64,000 nt of DNA from CADCVT01 sp036389155 (lineage in GTDB: Bacteria > Actinomycetota > Thermoleophilia > Solirubrobacterales > Solirubrobacteraceae), in the NCBI GenBank assembly GCA_036389155.1, contig DASVQN010000052.1:7890-71889 (forward strand), read 5' to 3'. Below are positions 1-7,862 of this stretch, one piece after another. Below the pieces are notes generated by a model. It searched no databases, was not told the origin of the DNA, and saw only the letters and a list, made by a program, of their open reading frames with translations. Each line of letters begins with the position of its first letter. Within the stretch, counting starts at the first letter, position 1. The position numbers and the translations under genes are program-made.

Positions 1-78
1 AGGGCGCTCCTGCGCCGTGGCCGCGAAGGTCTCGCCGATGCGGCCGCTGAAGTCTTCGATGGTGAGCTTCTCGAGCAT
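1..78 (-). CDS. Partial hypothetical protein (N-terminus only, DUF6916-like)
   Basis: Only the first 26 codons are inside the window; the gene runs off the left edge. It starts with ATG at 78 and reads MLEKLTIEDFSGRIGETF. The pattern of Leu-x-x-Leu-Thr, Asp-Phe and Gly-x-x-Phe resembles the beginning of DUF6916-type small actinobacterial proteins from memory, but 26 residues are too few to be sure. It is divergent from greA with about 30 bp between the two start codons, so their promoters must overlap. Confidence 0.45.
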   Translation of the reverse strand, partial: MLEKLTIEDFSGRIGETFAATAQERP

Positions 79-108
79 GGCGACCGCGAGCCTATATCGT
101 CGTCGGCC

Positions 109-576
109 GTGAGTGAACCGAGCTACATGACCGCCGAGGGGCTCGTCGCCCTGAAGGCGGAGATCGAGCGCCTGGAGGGCGAGGGGCGCAACGAGATCGC
201 CGAGCAGATCAAGACCGCGCGGGCGTGGGGCGACCTCAAGGAGAACGCCGAGTACCACGCCGCGAAGGACGCCCAGGCCCACCTCGAGACGAAGATCCTC
301 CAGCTCCGCGAGCAGCTCCTGAACGCGCGGGTCGTCGAGGCCGCCGAGGGCGGCGACGCCGTCGCGTTCGGCTCGACGGTCGAGGTCGAGGACGAGTCGG
401 GCGGGCGCCGGATGACGTACCGGCTCGTCAGCGCCCAGGAGGCGGCGCCGTCGGAGGGCCTTCTGGCCTTCGACTCACCCGTCGGCTCGGCGCTGCGTGA
501 CAAGCGGGTCGGCGACGTCGCGGTCGTGGCGACGCCGCGCGGCGAGCGCCGCCTGAAGGTCGTCGGGATCTCCTGA
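109..576 (+). CDS. greA: GreA/GreB-family transcript cleavage factor
   Basis: A 155-residue protein, the normal GreA length. Residues 1-75 form the antiparallel coiled coil, with the family signature around GDLKENAEYHAAKDAQ carrying the two acidic tip residues (D and E) that reach into the RNA polymerase secondary channel. Residues 80-155 form the FKBP-like C-terminal domain (STVEVED...YRLV; GDVAVVATPRGERRLKVV). It rescues backtracked RNA polymerase by stimulating transcript cleavage. The start is GTG at 109 (next in-frame ATG at 127). A -10-like TATATC at 93-98 sits 10 nt upstream and there is no Shine-Dalgarno, so the mRNA is probably leaderless. It converges with the MocR-type gene across a GC hairpin. 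Confidence 0.95.
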   Translation: MSEPSYMTAEGLVALKAEIERLEGEGRNEIAEQIKTARAWGDLKENAEYHAAKDAQAHLETKILQLREQLLNARVVEAAEGGDAVAFGSTVEVEDESGGRRMTYRLVSAQEAAPSEGLLAFDSPVGSALRDKRVGDVAVVATPRGERRLKVVGIS

Positions 577-579
577 CGC

Positions 580-599
580 GCGGCCGCAGCCGCGGCCGC
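580..599. terminator. GC hairpin between convergent greA and mocR-like gene
   Basis: GCGGCCGC (580-587), loop agcc, GCGGCCGC (592-599): a perfect 8-bp stem lying between two convergent stop codons. There is no T-tract, which is usual for terminators in very GC-rich actinobacteria. It can serve both strands. Confidence 0.5.
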
Positions 600-2113
600 T
601 ACGACACGATGCCGGTCGCCGCGATGCGGTCGCGGCGCTGCACGGCGCGCAGCGCCCGGGCGAGGCGGCGGATCCCCTCGTCGAAGCGTTCGGGGGCGAC
701 GATGCTGAACGACAGGCGCAGGCTCGTGCTGCCCGTCGGCTCGGGCTGGGCCGCGCCGCCGGGCAGGAACGTGACACCCTCGCGCAGGGCCTCGGCGTAC
801 AGGAGGCGCTCGTCGACCGGACGGTCGAGCGTCACCCAGATGTTGTGGCCGCCGCGGGGGACCATCCACGTGGCGGCGTCTCCGAGGTGCCGGTCGAGCG
901 CCTCGATCATGACGTCGCGCCGGCCGCGGTAGATCTCGGCGCTCTCGCGGACGTGCTCCTCGTAGCCATCCCCGCGCAGCAGCTCGGCCGCGACGAGCTG
1001 GGTCAGGGCCGGCGTGTGGAGGTCGCTGTTCATCTTCAGATGGGCGAGGCGCGAGAGCACCGGGCCCTGCGCGGCGATCCAGCCGATGCGCAGGCCGCCG
1101 GCGACGGTCTTGGAGAGGGACTCGACGTGGACGACGTGGGCGGGGGCCTCGTTGCGCAGCGCCGGCAGCCGCGGGCCGTCGAACCGCAGCCCGGCGTAGA
1201 CGCCGTCCTCCAGGACGAAGAACGAGCGCTCGCGGGCCAGCGCGAGCAGGCGCTCGCGCCGCTCGGCAGACAGGTCGGTGCCGGTCGGGTTGTGGCAGGT
1301 CGTCTGGAGCACCACGACCTTGACCTCGTGCCGGGCGAGGATGCGCTCGATGGCGCCGACGTCGGCGCCATCGTCGTCGACCGGCATGGGAAGGAGGCGC
1401 GCGCCGGCCGCCTCCAGCGAGCTGACGATGCCGGTGAAGGTCGGCGACTCGACGACGGCCACGTCGCCGGGCTCGAGCAGCGCGCGCGCCGCGAGGTCGA
1501 CGGCCTGGCGCGCGCCGGTGGTGACGACGATCTCGTGCGGCGCCGTGGCGAAGCCGTGGCGCACGCCGTGGGCGGCGATCGCCTCGCGCAGCGCGGGCGC
1601 GCCCTCGACGGGGCTGTAGTGCAGCGTCTCGTCCATGTGGTCGGCGAGGACGCGACGGCCCGCGGCCTCGACGGCCTCGCGGGGAAACGAGGCGGGGTCG
1701 GCCCAGCCGGCGGCGAGCGCGATGACGTCGTCGCGCACGGGGGAGCGGAACGACTCCTGCAGCATCTGCTCGGCGTAGCTGGGCGAGCGGCGCGGGAGCG
1801 CCGAGAGCTGCCAGGTGTCGTCGTCGGCGTCCGCGGCCGCGATGGGGCCGCTCTTCGGCGGCCGGGCACGGACGAACGTGCCGCGGCCGACGGTCGCCGT
1901 CGTGTAGCCGAGCTCGCCGAGGCGGCGGTAGACGCGCGCGGCCGTCAGCGGGTTGACGCCCGCCTCCTCGGCGAGCGCGCGCGTGGTCGGGAGCTTCGTG
2001 CCCGGCTCGAGCTCGCCGGCGTCGATGAGCGCCGCGAAGCGCTCGACGAGCTGCTGTGTCACCGACCGGTCGCCGTCTCGCTCGATATCACGCAAATTGA
2101 TGTTGTGGGACAT
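599..2113 (-). CDS. MocR-type GntR regulator with aminotransferase domain
   Basis: A 504-residue fusion of an N-terminal GntR winged-helix domain (about residues 10-80, with PTTRALAEEAGVNPLTAARVY and then GRGTFV) to a class I/II aminotransferase-fold domain (residues about 130-490). The PLP lysine lies in the SLSKTVAGGLRIGW segment, and CHNPTGTDLS is the usual Asn-Pro-Thr-Gly loop. MocR regulators use the PLP fold as a ligand sensor; the ligand cannot be told from sequence. A longer reading frame begins at 2194, but ATG 2113 (MSHNINLRDI) fits best: it has GACGAGATCA just upstream and a TATTAT -10 (2141-2136) about 22 nt away. It is divergent from a small gene and is probably autoregulated through the repeats at 2176-2215. 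Confidence 0.85.
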   Translation of the reverse strand: MSHNINLRDIERDGDRSVTQQLVERFAALIDAGELEPGTKLPTTRALAEEAGVNPLTAARVYRRLGELGYTTATVGRGTFVRARPPKSGPIAAADADDDTWQLSALPRRSPSYAEQMLQESFRSPVRDDVIALAAGWADPASFPREAVEAAGRRVLADHMDETLHYSPVEGAPALREAIAAHGVRHGFATAPHEIVVTTGARQAVDLAARALLEPGDVAVVESPTFTGIVSSLEAAGARLLPMPVDDDGADVGAIERILARHEVKVVVLQTTCHNPTGTDLSAERRERLLALARERSFFVLEDGVYAGLRFDGPRLPALRNEAPAHVVHVESLSKTVAGGLRIGWIAAQGPVLSRLAHLKMNSDLHTPALTQLVAAELLRGDGYEEHVRESAEIYRGRRDVMIEALDRHLGDAATWMVPRGGHNIWVTLDRPVDERLLYAEALREGVTFLPGGAAQPEPTGSTSLRLSFSIVAPERFDEGIRRLARALRAVQRRDRIAATGIVS

Positions 2114-2135
2114 TGATCTCGTCATGCAATCGCGA

Positions 2136-2141
2136 ATAATA
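2136..2141 (-). promoter_or_regulatory. Putative -10 box of the MocR-type gene
   Basis: TATTAT read on the minus strand, in the only AT-rich stretch of the intergenic region, about 22 nt before ATG 2113. The -35 region is not clear. Confidence 0.4.
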
Positions 2142-2175
2142 GTCGTACAACCCGCCCAGCAGTCCGCCAAAGGAT

Positions 2176-2215
2176 CGCACAATGTCCCGCACAATGCCAG
2201 CCATCACCACATTGT
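2176..2215. promoter_or_regulatory. Repeated half-sites, putative MocR operator
   Basis: CGCACAATG occurs twice as a direct repeat (2176-2184 and 2188-2196, 12-bp period, just over one helical turn). An inverted CATTGT follows at 2210-2215. A further GGGACATTG lies at 2107-2115 over the MocR start codon. MocR regulators such as GabR and TauR are known to bind direct repeats, so this is a plausible autoregulatory operator. Assignment to this regulator is inference from position. Confidence 0.45.
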
Positions 2216-2496
2216 CCTACGAGCCCGCCATCGCCATCCGGCGCGCCGGTGAGCGCGATCACGACGCCCTCAGGCGTCTCGCGGCCCTCGACTCGGCCCC
2301 CGAGCCCAGCGGGACGGTGCTCCTGGCCGAGGTCGACGGCGAGCCGTGGGCCGCGCTGAGCGTCGAGGACGGCCACGCCATCGCGGACCCGTTCCGCAGG
2401 TCGGGCGCGGTCGTGTCGCTCCTGCGCGCCCGCGCGTCGCAGGCGCCGGACCGTCGCCGGGGGCGCCCCCTCCTGGCGCCGCGCTGGGCGGCCTAG
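2182..2496 (+). CDS. Small protein resembling a truncated GNAT N-terminus
   Basis: Up to 104 residues. It has the IAIRRAGERDHDALRRLAALD pattern of a GNAT acetyltransferase strand-helix 1 (shown here in part), followed by a strand like VLLAEVDGEPWAALSVEDG and ADPFRRS. It then stops before the acetyl-CoA pyrophosphate loop, so it is unlikely to be a working acetyltransferase. I recall similar ~80-100-residue proteins being common in Solirubrobacterales. The start is uncertain: ATG 2182 lies inside the repeated half-sites, ATG 2194 is next, and in-frame TTG 2212 begins just before the conserved part. It is divergent from the MocR-type gene and ends at a strong hairpin. Confidence 0.6.
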   Translation: MSRTMPAITTLSYEPAIAIRRAGERDHDALRRLAALDSAPEPSGTVLLAEVDGEPWAALSVEDGHAIADPFRRSGAVVSLLRARASQAPDRRRGRPLLAPRWAA

Positions 2497-2517
2497 AAGC
2501 ACCGCCCGGCCCGAGCC

Positions 2518-2553
2518 GCCCGCCGCCGCCGACCCTCCCCGGCGGCGGCGGGC
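2518..2553. terminator. Strong bidirectional hairpin terminator
   Basis: A perfect 14-bp stem (GCCCGCCGCCGCCG at 2518-2531 with its complement at 2540-2553) and an 8-nt loop between two convergent genes. The stem is long enough to act on both transcripts without a T-tract. Confidence 0.6.
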
Positions 2554-2557
2554 GCGT

Positions 2558-3439
2558 TCACCCGGCCGGCGCCGTCGCAGGCCGGCGCAGCTTCACGGTG
2601 GCGACGCCGATCCCCGCCAGCACGATCGCCACGCCCGCGAGCTGGATGCCCGACGGGTTCTCGTCCACGATGGCCGCGGCGAGCAGCACCGACGCCACCG
2701 GCTGGGCGAGGAGCAGGACGGACGTCACCGCGGCGGGGAGCCGCGGGAGGGAGACGGAGATCAGCATCCACCCGAGGACCTGGGAGCTGAGGGCGAGGAG
2801 GACCAGCCAGCCGAGGGCCTCGGACGACGGGGTCAGGTCGACGCTGTCGGTGACGACGCCGACGGCGAGCGAGCCGAGCGCCGCGACGGCCGTGGCCTCG
2901 AAGAGCGGGCCCGCGGGGCGGCCGGGGTTCGCGCTGCGCAGCAGGAGGATGAACGCCGCGTAGGCCAGCGAGGTCAGCCCGCCGAAGAGGACGCCGCGCG
3001 CCGGGTCGTCGCCGTAGGCGCCCTTCTCGAGGACGCCGGAGATCAGGACCACGCCGCCCAGCACCACGGGCACCGAGGCGACGACGCGCGCCTCCGGGCG
3101 CTCGCCGAGCGCGGCCCACGCCACGAACGCGACGAGCACCACCTGCAGGTTCCCGAGCACGGTCGCCAGCCCCGCTCCGACGTCCGCGATCGCGTGGTGC
3201 CAGAAGACGAGGTCGGCGGTGAAGCACAGGCCCGCGAGCCACACGACGCTGCGGCGGCCCGTCCGCGGCCCGAGACGCCGCCGCTCCCACCAGGCGAGCA
3301 CGCCGAGGGCGGGCACCGCCAGGGCGCAGCGGAAGAACGCCGCCGTCTCCGGCGAGACGTGGGCGAGCCGGACGAGGATCCCCGAGAACGCGATCGTGAG
3401 CGCGCCGGCGAGGGCGATGGCGACGGGACGGTCCCGCAT
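2558..3439 (-). CDS. DMT-superfamily (EamA) transporter
   Basis: 293 residues with about ten hydrophobic segments arranged as two EamA repeats (about 5-135 and 150-285). Family signatures visible are the first-helix AFSGILVRLA segment, the ATVLGNLQVVLVAFVAWAAL helix of repeat 1, and the matching TSVLLLAQPVASVLLAA helix of repeat 2. It is probably an inner-membrane exporter of metabolites or amino acids; the substrate cannot be predicted. It starts with ATG at 3439 and lies 30 nt downstream of the ferredoxin-reductase-type gene on the same strand, so the two may be co-transcribed. Confidence 0.85.
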   Translation of the reverse strand: MRDRPVAIALAGALTIAFSGILVRLAHVSPETAAFFRCALAVPALGVLAWWERRRLGPRTGRRSVVWLAGLCFTADLVFWHHAIADVGAGLATVLGNLQVVLVAFVAWAALGERPEARVVASVPVVLGGVVLISGVLEKGAYGDDPARGVLFGGLTSLAYAAFILLLRSANPGRPAGPLFEATAVAALGSLAVGVVTDSVDLTPSSEALGWLVLLALSSQVLGWMLISVSLPRLPAAVTSVLLLAQPVASVLLAAAIVDENPSGIQLAGVAIVLAGIGVATVKLRRPATAPAG

Positions 3440-3469
3440 GGACCGCCGCCACGGTAGCCCGGCGCGCGC

Positions 3470-4639
3470 CTACCGCACGGCGGCGGTCGCGTCGGCGACG
3501 GTGCCCCCGGCGCGCACGACTTCCTGGACGCGCTCGGCGACGTCCCAGACGTTGACGTTCATCCCCGCCACCACGCGGCCGTCGCGCAGCCAGAAGGCGA
3601 GGAACTCGCGGGCCTCGACGTCGCCCTCGATGACGACCTCGTCCCACACCGGCGCCCAGCCGGAGTACTCCATCCCGACGTCGTACTGGTCGGAGTAGAA
3701 GTAGGGGATGCGCTCGTACGGCTCGGGCGAGCCCAGCATCGCGCGGCCCGCGGCAGCGCCCTGGTTCTTCGCGTTGGCCCAGTGCTCGACGCGCACGCGT
3801 CCGCCGAAGACCGGGTGCTCGGCCGCGGCGACGTCGCCCGCGGCGAGGATGCGCGGGTCGGCGGTCGTGAGGCGGCTGTCCACGGCGATCCCGCCGTCGA
3901 TCTCCAGCCCCGCCTCGGCCGCGAGGTCGACGTTCGGGGTCACGCCGATCCCTGCGACGACGACGTCCGCCTCGCGCACCGAGCCGTCGGTGAGCAGGAC
4001 GCGCTTGACGTCGCCGTCGGCCTCGATCGACTCGACGCCGTGCCCGAGCAGCAGCTCGACGTCGTGCTCGCGGTGGACGTCGGCGTAGAAGGCGCCGAGC
4101 TCGGGCCCGAGCACGCGCTCGAGCGGCACGCTCGCCGGCTCGACCACCGTGACGTGGACGCCGCGGGCGCGAGCGGACGCGGCGACCTCGCAGCCGATCC
4201 AGCCGGCCCCGACGATCACGGCCCGGCGCCCCTCGACCAGCGACTCGCCGAGCGCGCGGGCGTCGGCCAGCGTCCGCAGCGCGCGGGCGCGGGGCAGGCG
4301 GCGCGGGGACGCGCCGGTGGCGAGCAGGAGCCGGTCGTACCGCAGGCGCTCGCCGCCGTGCAGCTCGACCTCGGCGGCCGTGCGGTCGATGGCGGTGACC
4401 GTCGTGTCGGTCAGCAGCTCGATCCCGTGCTCGGAGTAGAAGCCGGCGTCGTCGTGCACCAGCGCGGACTCCGGCGGCGCCTCGCCGCGCAGCACCTCCT
4501 TCGAGAGCGGCGGGCGCTCGTACGGCGCCTCGGGCTCGGCGCCGACGAGCACGACGCGGCCCTCGAAGCCCTCCTCCCGGAGCGCGGTGGCGGCGGACGC
4601 GCCGGCGAGGCCGGCGCCGACGATGACGAACGTGCTCAT
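3470..4639 (-). CDS. FAD-dependent NAD(P)H:ferredoxin/rubredoxin-type reductase
   Basis: 389 residues. An FAD-binding Rossmann motif lies at the very N-terminus (IVGAGLAGASAATALREEGF) and an NAD(P) Rossmann motif near residue 150 (VIVGAGWIGCEVAASA). The second FAD motif is ILAAGDVAAAEHPVFG near residue 275, and a reductase C-terminal domain follows (about 315-389). This is the layout of single-component reductases that feed ferredoxins of oxygenases or P450s. The start is ATG 4639, immediately before the Rossmann strand; the longer upstream frame overlaps the divergent sigma gene and is not real. No ferredoxin or oxygenase is adjacent, so the partner is unknown. Confidence 0.88.
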   Translation of the reverse strand: MSTFVIVGAGLAGASAATALREEGFEGRVVLVGAEPEAPYERPPLSKEVLRGEAPPESALVHDDAGFYSEHGIELLTDTTVTAIDRTAAEVELHGGERLRYDRLLLATGASPRRLPRARALRTLADARALGESLVEGRRAVIVGAGWIGCEVAASARARGVHVTVVEPASVPLERVLGPELGAFYADVHREHDVELLLGHGVESIEADGDVKRVLLTDGSVREADVVVAGIGVTPNVDLAAEAGLEIDGGIAVDSRLTTADPRILAAGDVAAAEHPVFGGRVRVEHWANAKNQGAAAGRAMLGSPEPYERIPYFYSDQYDVGMEYSGWAPVWDEVVIEGDVEAREFLAFWLRDGRVVAGMNVNVWDVAERVQEVVRAGGTVADATAAVR

Positions 4640-4703
4640 GCGGCCGTCCTCTCGATCAGGGGCAAGGTGGTCACGTCCTCGTTGGCGCGTGCGAACCCCC
4701 TTG

Positions 4704-4721
4704 TTCTTACGGACGTAAGAA
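4704..4721. promoter_or_regulatory. 18-bp perfect palindromic operator
   Basis: TTCTTACG-GA-CGTAAGAA: two perfect 8-bp arms around a 2-nt centre. It lies in the 111-bp gap between the divergent reductase and ECF sigma genes, in the only AT-rich part of that gap. The symmetry suggests a dimeric repressor site acting on one or both genes. The regulator is not identifiable here. Confidence 0.6.
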
Positions 4722-4750
4722 TCCGTGCGGCGCCGTCGCGAACGGAGCCG

Positions 4751-5341
4751 ATGGAAGCTGTGATGGAGAGCCTCGACATGCACACCGCCCTGTGCGGGAC
4801 GGGACCGCGCCGGGAGGACGCGGTGCGCGAGCTGCATGCCCTGCTGCTGCGCGCCGCGCGCTTCGAGGTCGGGCGCCGCCGCGCCGCACTGTCGCACGTC
4901 CGCGGCGAGGAGCTCGACGACATCGCCATGCAGGCCGCCGACGACGCGCTCATGGCCGTCCTGCGCAAGCTCGACACCTACCGCGGGCAGAGCCGGTTCA
5001 CGACGTGGGCCTACAAGTTCGCGCTGCTCGAGGCGGGCGTCCGGCTGCGCCGGCGCGCGTGGCAGGAGCGCGAGGTCGTGCTCGAGCCCGACAGCTGGAC
5101 GGCGCTCGCCGAGCGCGCCCAGGGCCCGGCCGAGCAGGCCGAGTCCAGCGAGCTGCTGGCGAGCATCGTCGAGGCGATCCGCGACGACATCTCTCCGCAC
5201 CAGCGCTGCGTCCTCCTCGCGCTGGCGGTCGACGGCGTCCCCATCGACGTCCTGGCCGAGCGCCTCGGCACGACGCGCGGGGCGCTGTACAAGACACTGC
5301 ACGACGCACGGCGCAAGCTACGGGCGGGGGTGAATCGATGA
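4751..5341 (+). CDS. ECF-type RNA polymerase sigma factor
   Basis: 196 residues. The sigma-70 region 2 spans about 25-100, including the RGQSRFTTWAYKFALLEA segment typical of region 2.4 in ECF factors. Region 4 lies at the C-terminus (about 135-195), with a helix-turn-helix read as GVPIDVLAERLGTTRGALYK. ATG 4751 was chosen as the first good start after the palindromic operator (4763 is the alternative). The stop overlaps the next gene's start (ATGA at 5338-5341), so sigma and anti-sigma are translationally coupled. The target regulon is unknown. Confidence 0.88.
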   Translation: MEAVMESLDMHTALCGTGPRREDAVRELHALLLRAARFEVGRRRAALSHVRGEELDDIAMQAADDALMAVLRKLDTYRGQSRFTTWAYKFALLEAGVRLRRRAWQEREVVLEPDSWTALAERAQGPAEQAESSELLASIVEAIRDDISPHQRCVLLALAVDGVPIDVLAERLGTTRGALYKTLHDARRKLRAGVNR

Positions 5342-5559
5342 ACGACACGCTGAAGCGCCTGCTCGGCCCGGAGGGCCCGGAGATCGGCTGCGACGAGTGC
5401 TTCGAGCGCCTGGACGAGTACGTGGACGCGGAGCTGGAGGCTGGCCCCGCGGCCGCCGACGCCGCGATCCCTGGCATGGCCGAGCACCTCGACGGCTGCC
5501 CCGCGTGCGCCGAGGACCACCGCAGCCTGCGCGAGCTCGTGGCGGCCGAAGACTCCTAG
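5338..5559 (+). CDS. Zinc-finger anti-sigma factor (zf-HC2 type)
   Basis: 73 residues, ending soon after the anti-sigma domain. The zinc motif is C-D-E-C near residue 19, followed by the HLDGCPAC sequence (H-x3-C-x2-C) near residues 49-56. This matches the ZAS/zf-HC2 fold that binds the cognate ECF sigma in the cytosol. There is no membrane segment, so the protein is soluble, like RsrA-type redox sensors. It overlaps the sigma gene by 4 nt, and its TAG stop forms a shared CTAG with the convergent MMPL gene. Confidence 0.85.
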   Translation: MNDTLKRLLGPEGPEIGCDECFERLDEYVDAELEAGPAAADAAIPGMAEHLDGCPACAEDHRSLRELVAAEDS

Positions 5560-7742
5560 GCGCCCGCGGGCTGCGGCTCGGGTGCCGCGTGGCCCTCGCC
5601 CAGCCGCGGGAGCCAGTCGAGGCGGCGCGGCAGGTACCAGTTCCACTCGCCGAGCATCTTCATCGTCGCCGGGAGGAGGACGGCGCGGACGATCGTCGCG
5701 TCGATCAGGACCGCCACCGCGAGCCCGACGCCGAACTGCTTGAGCTCGACGACGCCGAGCGTCGCGAAGATCGAGAAGACGGCGACCATGACCATCGCGG
5801 CGCTGGTCACCACGCCCGCGGTGCTCTTGATCCCGTGCTCGACGGCGTCGTCCATCGACATCCCGCCGTCGAACGCCTCCCGGATCCGCGAGAGCACGAA
5901 GACGTGGTAGTCCATCGAGAGGCCGAAGAGGATCACGAAGAGCAGGATCGGCAGCCAGCTCGCGACGCTGCCGGTCGCCTCGAAGCCGAGCAGCGAGGAG
6001 CCCCAGCCGTGCTGGAAGACGAGCACGAGCACGCCGTAGGCGGCCAGGACCGACAGCAGGTTGAGCACGATCGCCTTGAGCGGGACGACGATCGAGCGGA
6101 AGGTCATCGTCAGGACGAGGAAGCCCATCCCGAGCACGAGGGCGAAGACGAGCGGCCCGCGGTCCACGGTGACGTCGCGCAGGTCGGCCGACGACGCGGT
6201 CGGGCCCGTCACGAGGGCCTCGGCGGTGCCGGTGCGGCCGATCGTCGAGGGGATGAGGTCGTCGCGGAGGGTGGCGAGCGCGTCCTCGCTGGCGTCCTCC
6301 ACGCCGTTGCCGGCGAGCGGAACGGCGATGCGCGCGGTGGTGCGGTCGGGGCTGACGTCCACGCCTAGCGGCTTCGCGACGCCCGGCGCCTCGTCGGCCG
6401 CGCGGCCGAGCTGCGCGATCGCGCGCTCGACCGGCGGCGCCGTGACGTCCGGCGCGCGGACCACGACGACGGCCGGGCTGCTCCCGCTCGGGAACGCCTC
6501 CTGGACCTTGTCGAACGTCTTGACGGCGGCGAGGTCCTGCGGCAGCGAGGCCATCCCCTGGTCGCGCAGGTCCAGCCCGACGACCGGCGCGGCGAGCGCG
6601 AGCAGCAGCGCGGTCGCGGCGATCGCGGCCACGAGCGGGCGGCGCAGGACGCGGCCGAGCACCGCGTTCCAGATCCGCCCGCCCTCGCCGGCGCGGCTCG
6701 ACCGCGGCTTGACGAACGGGAGGCGGCCGCGCTCGGTGCGGTCGCCGAGCTTGGACAGCAGCGCGGGGAGGACGGTGACCGAGCCGACCATCGCGATGGC
6801 GACGACGATGATGATCGCCAGCGCGTAGCTCGAGTACCACTTGTTCCCGGCGGCGAACATGCCCGCGACCGAGGCCATGACGGTGAAGCCCGAGACGAGG
6901 ACGGCGCGGCCCGAGGTCGCGGCGGCCGCCTCGAGCGCGGCGTCGGTCTCGCGGCCGTCGGCGCGCTCTTCGCGGAACCGCTTGAGGTAGAAGAGGGCGT
7001 AGTCGACGCCGACCGCGAGGCCGATGAGGAGGATGACCGAGGACGCGGACTCCTCGATGGGCAGCGCCTGGCTGGGGATCGCGATGAGGCCCATCCCGGC
7101 GGCGACCGCGGTCAGCCCGAGGAGGACGGGGATGCCGGCGGCGACGAGCGCGCCGAAGGCCAGGAAGAGGATGGCGAAGGTGATCGGGACGCTGAAGAGC
7201 TCGGCCTTCTGGAAGTCGCTGTCCATCGTCTCGTCGACGGCCTTCATGACCGAGCCGTCGCCGGTCTGCTCGATGTCGACGCCGAGGTGCGTGCTGCGCG
7301 CGTGGCTGAGCGCGGCGGAGATCGGCATGACGGCGTCGCCCGCGTCGTCGACGTCGCCCTCGAGCTGGAGCTGGACGAGCGCGCTGCGCCGGTCGTCGCT
7401 GATCTGCGGCTCGCGGGCGACGGAGACGCGGCCGCTCTCGAGGGCGGCGCGGCGGATGTCCGCGATCGCGTCCTTGACGATCGGCGCGTGGACGGTGCGG
7501 TGCGCGGGCGCGGTGACGAGGATCGTCTCGGCCGCGGCGTCGTTCAGCCCGGCGTCGTGGAGGACCCGGTCCGCGTGGCCGGACTCGCCGGTCCCCTTCT
7601 CGTAGGAGCCGAGCGTCTGCGTGCCGACCGCGGAGCCGACGCCGACGGCGAGCGCGACGAAGACGAGCCACCCGACGACCGCCCGGCGGCGGTGCTGGGC
7701 CGACCAGCGTCCGGCTCGAGAGGCGATGTTGGTGGAGGGCAT
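5556..7742 (-). CDS. MMPL/RND-family membrane transporter
   Basis: 728 residues with two similar halves, each of one TM helix, a large outer loop and five further TM helices. The first half starts WLVFVALAVGVGSAVG. The conserved TM4-TM5 features are IGLAVGVDYALFYLKRFREE in half 1 and FGLSMDYHVFVLSRIREAF in half 2; the Asp-Tyr pair is the proton-relay signature. It probably exports lipids or drugs by proton-motive force. No substrate clue comes from the neighbours. The last three bases overlap the anti-sigma stop on the opposite strand within CTAG. Confidence 0.9.
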   Translation of the reverse strand: MPSTNIASRAGRWSAQHRRRAVVGWLVFVALAVGVGSAVGTQTLGSYEKGTGESGHADRVLHDAGLNDAAAETILVTAPAHRTVHAPIVKDAIADIRRAALESGRVSVAREPQISDDRRSALVQLQLEGDVDDAGDAVMPISAALSHARSTHLGVDIEQTGDGSVMKAVDETMDSDFQKAELFSVPITFAILFLAFGALVAAGIPVLLGLTAVAAGMGLIAIPSQALPIEESASSVILLIGLAVGVDYALFYLKRFREERADGRETDAALEAAAATSGRAVLVSGFTVMASVAGMFAAGNKWYSSYALAIIIVVAIAMVGSVTVLPALLSKLGDRTERGRLPFVKPRSSRAGEGGRIWNAVLGRVLRRPLVAAIAATALLLALAAPVVGLDLRDQGMASLPQDLAAVKTFDKVQEAFPSGSSPAVVVVRAPDVTAPPVERAIAQLGRAADEAPGVAKPLGVDVSPDRTTARIAVPLAGNGVEDASEDALATLRDDLIPSTIGRTGTAEALVTGPTASSADLRDVTVDRGPLVFALVLGMGFLVLTMTFRSIVVPLKAIVLNLLSVLAAYGVLVLVFQHGWGSSLLGFEATGSVASWLPILLFVILFGLSMDYHVFVLSRIREAFDGGMSMDDAVEHGIKSTAGVVTSAAMVMVAVFSIFATLGVVELKQFGVGLAVAVLIDATIVRAVLLPATMKMLGEWNWYLPRRLDWLPRLGEGHAAPEPQPAGA

Positions 7743-7850
7743 GACGCCATAGTGCGGATGCCAAGCCCCGAGGACATCGGGGGAACCCCTAGACCTTCAC
7801 CCTGAACTCCCTACGTCGAGCGGCGGCGCGTCAGGCCCATCGCGCCGGGG

Positions 7851-7856
7851 TACACA
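7851..7856 (+). promoter_or_regulatory. Putative -10 of leaderless GltS-like gene
   Basis: TACACA ending 6 nt before GTG 7863, with no Shine-Dalgarno. Transcription would start at or next to the start codon. Confidence 0.35.
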
Positions 7857-7862
7857 GCTCGC

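Noticed and set aside
845..2116. Long plus-strand frame opposite the MocR-type gene, and many others of this kind
   Set aside because: It is a high-GC shadow frame: rich in Arg, Gly, Ala and Asp with no domain, lying over a well-supported gene on the other strand.
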